From: a bacterium
Lineage (GTDB): Bacteria > Patescibacteriota > Gracilibacteria > JAUYGZ01
DNA length: 10,830 nucleotides
Assembly: GCA_030699855.1 (NCBI GenBank)
Contig: JAUYKR010000153.1
Coordinates: 1 to 10,830, forward strand
Reading direction: 5' to 3'
The notes beneath the pieces were generated by a model. It did no database searches, was not told the DNA's origin, and worked only from the letters and a program-made list of their open reading frames with translations. How positions within the stretch are numbered: the first letter of the stretch is position 1; the number at the start of each line of letters is the position of its first letter. Shown piece after piece: positions 6,848-10,830 of the stretch. The position numbers and the translations under genes are program-made.

Positions 6848-6902
6848 TGGATGAGTTGAGATTATGCACGCTCAATCTGAAATGATTCCTTAAACTCATC
6901 CG
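6848..6902 (+). promoter_or_regulatory. Inverted repeat / leader hairpin just before rpoB
   Basis: GGATGAGTT (6849-6857) and AACTCATCC (6893-6901) are perfect 9-base complements, and a U-G pair (6848/6902) could extend the stem. The stem encloses 35 bases and ends five bases before the rpoB ATG. In the RNA this would place a stem right at the initiation region. Smaller alternatives exist: TTGAG/CTCAA (6856-6860 with 6871-6875), and GCGTG/CACGC (6841-6845 with 6867-6871), the latter giving a possible pseudoknot. It could be a translational control element, or a DNA operator; the sequence does not decide. Confidence 0.5.
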
Positions 6903-6906
6903 AACT

Positions 6907-9900
6907 ATGTCGAAATCCACCTCTTCTTCTGCCAAGGCAAAGCCTTTTCGCTTGTCCACGGTAGAAGATTTAGAAGGCGCCCACAAGCAAGCCCTGGCCC
7001 TGGCCACTGCGGCCGATGAAAATAACCGCCAGTACTTTACCAGCAAAGACGACTATCCCTTCCCCAACCTGATCGAAGTTCAGCTCGACTCCTACGAGTG
7101 GTTCTTGAACGAGGGGATTAAGGAGCTGTTCGACGAAATCTCGCCAATTGTCGATTTCTCCGGCAAGAAGATCGAGCTGCACTTTATGGCTCACTCCTTC
7201 GAAGATCCCAAGTACGCCCCCGAGGTGGCCAAGCGACGTAACTTATCTTATGAATCCTCTTTGAAGGTCCACGTGCGTCTGGTCAACAAGGAGTCGGGTG
7301 AAATCAAGGAGCAGGACATTTACCTGGGTAACATTCCGCTGATGACCGACCGCGGAACTTTTATCGTCAACGGTATCGAACGCGTGGTGGTCAATCAGCT
7401 GGTTCGAAGCCCCGGTGTTTTCTTCGCCCGCAATCCGTCCCACCCTCATCACTTCACCGCCAAGATTATTCCCAAGCGGGGAGTGTGGCTGGAATTGGAA
7501 ACCGACAAAAAGGGTGTCATTCACGTCAAGATCGACCGCCGACGCAAGGTGTACCTCACTTCTCTGCTGCGCATCTTCGGCTACGAAACTGACAAAGAGA
7601 TCCTCAATCTCTTCTCCGATCTGCGCAAAGAAGGCCAGGCGGACTACATCCTGAATACTCTGGAAAAGGATCACGCCAAGACTTCCGAAGACGCTTATCA
7701 AGCGATCTACCGCAAGTTGCGCCCCGGCGACATGGCCACCGCCGCCAACGCCAAGCAGCTGATCGACAGCATGTTTTTCGACTTCAAGCGCTACGACATG
7801 TCGGTGATCGCCCGTTACAAGATGAACAAGCGCTTTGGAACCAAAATTCCTCACGATAGCAAACACCGCGTCTTCCAGGTGGAAGACATGATCAATATCA
7901 GCCGACAACTCTTCAAGCTCAACAGCGGTCATGGTGTGCCGGATGATATCGATCACCTTTCCAATCGGCGCGTGCGCAGTGTGGGAGAATTGGTCCAGAA
8001 TAAATTCCGCATCGGTTTGCTGCGCACCGAGCGCATCGCCAAAGACCGCATGACGGTGATCGACCTGGATACCGTTACTCCCACTCAGCTCATCAACGCC
8101 CGTCCAATCACAGCGGTGATGCGCGAGTTCTTCGCCAGCTCTCAGCTGTCCCAGTTCATGGATCAGACCAATCCGCTGTCCGAACTGGCGCATAAGCGCC
8201 GTCTGTCGGCCATGGGGCCGGGAGGACTTTCCCGAGAGCGGGCCTCCTTCGACGTTCGCGACGTGCATACTTCCCACTACGGCCGTATTTGTCCGATCGC
8301 CACTCCGGAGGGTCCCAACATCGGTCTGGTGGTGCATTTGGCCACGTATGCCCGAGTGAACGAATATGGTTTCATCGAAACCCCGCTGCAGACGGTGCTG
8401 CAAACGCTTCCCAAAAAAACCACTGAACTGGAGGGCTGGTTGCTCAGCAAAGATATTTTGGATGAGGACGGCAAAGTGCTCTACAAAAAAGACGAGATGA
8501 TCGACAAAAAAATGGCTTCAGCTCTCATCAAATTAAAGCACTACGAAGAAATTCCGGTTCGCGCTCATCAGATCAGCGAGGTGAAGTACTACGATGCCGA
8601 TGACGAGCGCGAGTTCATCATCGCCCAGTCCAACACGGAGGTGGACAAAAAAGGTCAGATCGTTCCCAAACAGGTTTCCGCCCGCAAAAACGGCGAGCCG
8701 GTGACCGCTCACGTGAACGATATTTCCCACATGGATATTTCTCCCAAGCAGATCATTTCGGTCTCGACTTCGCTCATTCCCTTCCTGGAACACGATGACA
8801 ATACCCGCGCCTCCATGGGAACGAACATGCAGCGCCAGGCGGTTTCCTTGGTTCGTCCCAGTGCTCCGATCGTGGGGACGGGCATGGAGGGCCTTGCTGC
8901 TCGAAGCTCCGGACACGTGGTGGTAGCGGAACGCGACGGTATCGTCGAGTCTGTCGACGCCAGCCGGATCGCCGTGCTGTACAAAAACGGAGAAAAAAAG
9001 AGCTATGATTTATCGACCTACCAGCGTTCCAACCAGGCGACCTGTATTCACATGCGACCGACCGTTTCGGTCGGAGACAAGGTGAAGAAGGGTCAGGTTC
9101 TTTCCGATGGAGCCGCTATCCGCAACGGAGAGCTGGCTCTGGGTCAAAACCTGATGGTCGCCTATATGTCCTGGGAAGGCTACAACTTTGAAGATGCCGT
9201 GATTATTTCCGATCGGATCTTCCGCAAAGGACTCTATGATTCCGTTCACATCGAAGCCTTCACCACCGACGTCCGTGATACCAAGCTGGGTCCGGAAGTG
9301 GTGACCCGCGATATTCCCAACGTGGGTGAAGAAAAACTCAAAGACCTCGACAGCGAAGGGGTTGTCCGCATCGGAGCCTTCCTCAAAGAGGGCGATATCC
9401 TGGTCGGAAAGATCACTCCCAAAGGAGAAACCGACCTGAGCCCGGAAGAGCGCCTGCTCCAGGCCATCTTCGGCGACAAGGCCAAAGACGTGAAGGATAC
9501 TTCTCTGCGACTTCCCGGAGGCAGTGGCGGCAAAGTGGTCGATATTCAAATTTTCTCCCGTGCCGACGGTGACGAGCTTCCGCAGGGAGTTATCAAACAA
9601 ATCAAGGTGTACGTGGCTCAGACTCGAAAAGTTCAGGTGGGAGACAAAATGGCGGGACGCCACGGAAATAAAGGTGTCATTTCCCGCATTGTTCCGGAGG
9701 AGGACATGCCCTATATGCCCGATGGAACGGCGGTCGACATCATCCTCAATCCTTTGGGAGTGTCCTCTCGTATGAATATCGGTCAGATTTTGGAAACCCA
9801 CTTGGGTTGGGCCGCGGATATTCTGGGGATCACGGTGGCGACACCCGTTCTCAATGGGATTCCCAATACCAAGATCGTTGAACTGCTGAAACTCGCCGGA

Positions 9901-10536
9901 CTTCCCGAGGACGGCAAGGTCCAACTTTACGATGGCAAGAGCGGTCAGCCCTTTGATCATAGGACAACGGTCGGAATGGTCTACATGCTCAAGCTTCTCC
10001 ACTTGGTGGAAGACAAGATCCACGCCCGCAGCGTCGGACCTTACTCTCTGGTGACCCAGCAGCCTTTGGGGGGCAAAGCCCAGCACGGAGGACAGCGTTT
10101 CGGAGAGATGGAAGTCTGGGCTCTGGAAGCCTATGGCGCCGCGCACGCGCTTCAAGAAATGCTTACGATCAAATCAGACGATATCTACGGCCGATCAAGG
10201 GCCTATGAATCCATTGTCAAGCACGAGGCTATTCGCAAGCCATCAACTCCAGAATCCTTTAACGTGCTCGTTCGTGAACTTCAGTCTCTCGGTCTTGCCG
10301 TTGATCTCCTCGATACCGCCAGCGGCGATCACTTGGCCGTCGAGGAGGTGATCGAGACGGAACAGGGAGACGCTGACATTATTACCCGAGCCTCCCGCGA
10401 CAAGGTGCAGGAAATGGAGGGGGGTGAAATCGGCGTGGTGGAAGAAGGCATTCACAGTTCCACCAGTCTGGATGAGATGAGTGATGAGGAAGAGGAACTT
10501 GAATCAAAATCGAGCAAGTTATCCGCGGAAGACTAA
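6907..10536 (+). CDS. rpoB: DNA-directed RNA polymerase subunit beta
   Basis: This is the second-largest subunit of the core RNA polymerase, forming with beta' the active-site cleft. The 1209-codon product shows beta landmarks in order: the N-terminal FPNLIEVQLDSYEWF segment, ERVVVNQLVRSPGVFF, the rifampicin-pocket cluster SSQLSQFMDQ...HKRR (411-432) with GPGGLSRERA and TPEGPN following, GYNFEDA (758-764), VGDKMAGRHGNKG (911-923) with two active-centre lysines (914, 922), and the C-terminal GGQRFGEMEVWALEAYGAAH. The pocket residues equivalent to E. coli Gln513, Asp516, His526, Arg529 and Ser531 are kept; Leu533 is Met436 here. About 70 residues after the conserved C-terminus form an acidic, variable tail (DEEEE). 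It is shorter than the roughly 1340-residue E. coli protein, as in lineages lacking the large insertions. Start ATG 6907 has no Shine-Dalgarno sequence. Codon use is richer in C- and G-ending codons than in the genes to the left, as expected for high expression. Confidence 0.99.
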   Translation: MSKSTSSSAKAKPFRLSTVEDLEGAHKQALALATAADENNRQYFTSKDDYPFPNLIEVQLDSYEWFLNEGIKELFDEISPIVDFSGKKIELHFMAHSFEDPKYAPEVAKRRNLSYESSLKVHVRLVNKESGEIKEQDIYLGNIPLMTDRGTFIVNGIERVVVNQLVRSPGVFFARNPSHPHHFTAKIIPKRGVWLELETDKKGVIHVKIDRRRKVYLTSLLRIFGYETDKEILNLFSDLRKEGQADYILNTLEKDHAKTSEDAYQAIYRKLRPGDMATAANAKQLIDSMFFDFKRYDMSVIARYKMNKRFGTKIPHDSKHRVFQVEDMINISRQLFKLNSGHGVPDDIDHLSNRRVRSVGELVQNKFRIGLLRTERIAKDRMTVIDLDTVTPTQLINARPITAVMREFFASSQLSQFMDQTNPLSELAHKRRLSAMGPGGLSRERASFDVRDVHTSHYGRICPIATPEGPNIGLVVHLATYARVNEYGFIETPLQTVLQTLPKKTTELEGWLLSKDILDEDGKVLYKKDEMIDKKMASALIKLKHYEEIPVRAHQISEVKYYDADDEREFIIAQSNTEVDKKGQIVPKQVSARKNGEPVTAHVNDISHMDISPKQIISVSTSLIPFLEHDDNTRASMGTNMQRQAVSLVRPSAPIVGTGMEGLAARSSGHVVVAERDGIVESVDASRIAVLYKNGEKKSYDLSTYQRSNQATCIHMRPTVSVGDKVKKGQVLSDGAAIRNGELALGQNLMVAYMSWEGYNFEDAVIISDRIFRKGLYDSVHIEAFTTDVRDTKLGPEVVTRDIPNVGEEKLKDLDSEGVVRIGAFLKEGDILVGKITPKGETDLSPEERLLQAIFGDKAKDVKDTSLRLPGGSGGKVVDIQIFSRADGDELPQGVIKQIKVYVAQTRKVQVGDKMAGRHGNKGVISRIVPEEDMPYMPDGTAVDIILNPLGVSSRMNIGQILETHLGWAADILGITVATPVLNGIPNTKIVELLKLAGLPEDGKVQLYDGKSGQPFDHRTTVGMVYMLKLLHLVEDKIHARSVGPYSLVTQQPLGGKAQHGGQRFGEMEVWALEAYGAAHALQEMLTIKSDDIYGRSRAYESIVKHEAIRKPSTPESFNVLVRELQSLGLAVDLLDTASGDHLAVEEVIETEQGDADIITRASRDKVQEMEGGEIGVVEEGIHSSTSLDEMSDEEEELESKSSKLSAED

Positions 10537-10575
10537 ACTTTTCACATTTCTTCTCAATTTTTTCCACTTCTCACT

Positions 10576-10830
10576 ATGGCCCACTCAACTTCGACCCCCG
10601 CTCCAGCTCGAGACTCCCGAGATTCCAAGGATCCCAGGGATAAGCGCCAGCAAAAGCAGTTCAACGCGATCGCGCTTTCCATCGCTTCCCCGGAACAGAT
10701 TATTTCCTGGTCTCATGGCGAGGTTACCAAGCCGGAGACGATCAACTATCGCACTCAAAAACCCGAGCGCGACGGTCTGTTTTGCGAGAGGATCTTCGGC
10801 CCCACCAAGAACTGGGAGTGCTACTGCGGC
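10576..10830 (+). CDS. rpoC: DNA-directed RNA polymerase subunit beta', N-terminal 85 codons (runs off the window)
   Basis: The first 28 residues are a polar, variable Ser/Arg/Lys/Asp-rich extension. After it the canonical beta' N-terminus follows: FNAIALSIASPEQI, then WSHGEV, KPETINYRT, KPERDGLFCERIFGP and WECYCG (ending at residue 85). Cys82 and Cys84 are the first two ligands of the N-terminal zinc ribbon. The remainder of the gene lies beyond the window. It starts 39 bases after the rpoB stop with no terminator hairpin between, so rpoB and rpoC should be one transcript. The sequence before the ATG is pyrimidine-rich with no Shine-Dalgarno site. Confidence 0.97.
   Translation, partial: MAHSTSTPAPARDSRDSKDPRDKRQQKQFNAIALSIASPEQIISWSHGEVTKPETINYRTQKPERDGLFCERIFGPTKNWECYCG

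Noticed and set aside
7243..8403. Long minus-strand frames inside rpoB (also 9010-10155)
   Set aside because: They mirror the codon bias of rpoB in the complementary frame and their products have no coherent motifs; rpoB itself is unambiguous.
10537..10575. Terminator between rpoB and rpoC
   Set aside because: The 39-base gap is T- and C-rich but holds no inverted repeat.
1..10830. CRISPR array, tRNA, insertion sequence or transposase
   Set aside because: No spaced direct repeats, no tRNA-like cloverleaf and no transposase motifs were seen on either strand by eye.

Overview
The window shows a bacterial chromosome segment read with the standard code: TAA, TAG and TGA all end recognisable genes. 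The start of the rpoB-rpoC operon anchors its right half. No rRNA, tRNA or taxon-specific marker is present, so the organism cannot be placed firmly. The lack of Shine-Dalgarno sequences, the membrane-tethered DsbA-like protein and the unrecognised small-genome style genes made me think of a Candidate Phyla Radiation lineage such as Peregrinibacteria. That placement is a guess from style, not a demonstration.

Left region (about 1-5810), accessory in character. A 521-residue protein with a C-terminal protein-kinase-like domain is followed by a small convergent helical gene of unknown function (1567-2025, minus). Next come a PP2C-family Ser/Thr phosphatase (2141-3052) and two soluble, mutually paralogous proteins of unknown function (3111-4784 and 4809-5810). 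Kinase, phosphatase and the paralogous pair look like a candidate phosphosignalling module. The phosphatase gene and the first paralog gene carry strikingly similar promoter/leader sequences, so they may be co-regulated.

Middle region (5833-6906). A membrane-anchored DsbA/thioredoxin-fold oxidoreductase is encoded on the minus strand, convergent with the paralog pair and divergent from rpoB. The dsbA-rpoB intergenic region holds a good minus-strand promoter, a weaker plus-strand promoter and a 9-bp inverted repeat. The repeat would form a stem in the rpoB mRNA leader ending five bases before the start codon.

Right region (6907-10830). A complete rpoB (1209 codons) is followed after 39 bases by the first 85 codons of rpoC, with no terminator between them. 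rplJ and rplL, which usually precede rpoB, are not in the sequence immediately upstream.

Across the window, none of the seven start codons whose upstream sequence is visible has a GGAGG-like site in the usual place. The leaders are pyrimidine- or AT-rich instead.
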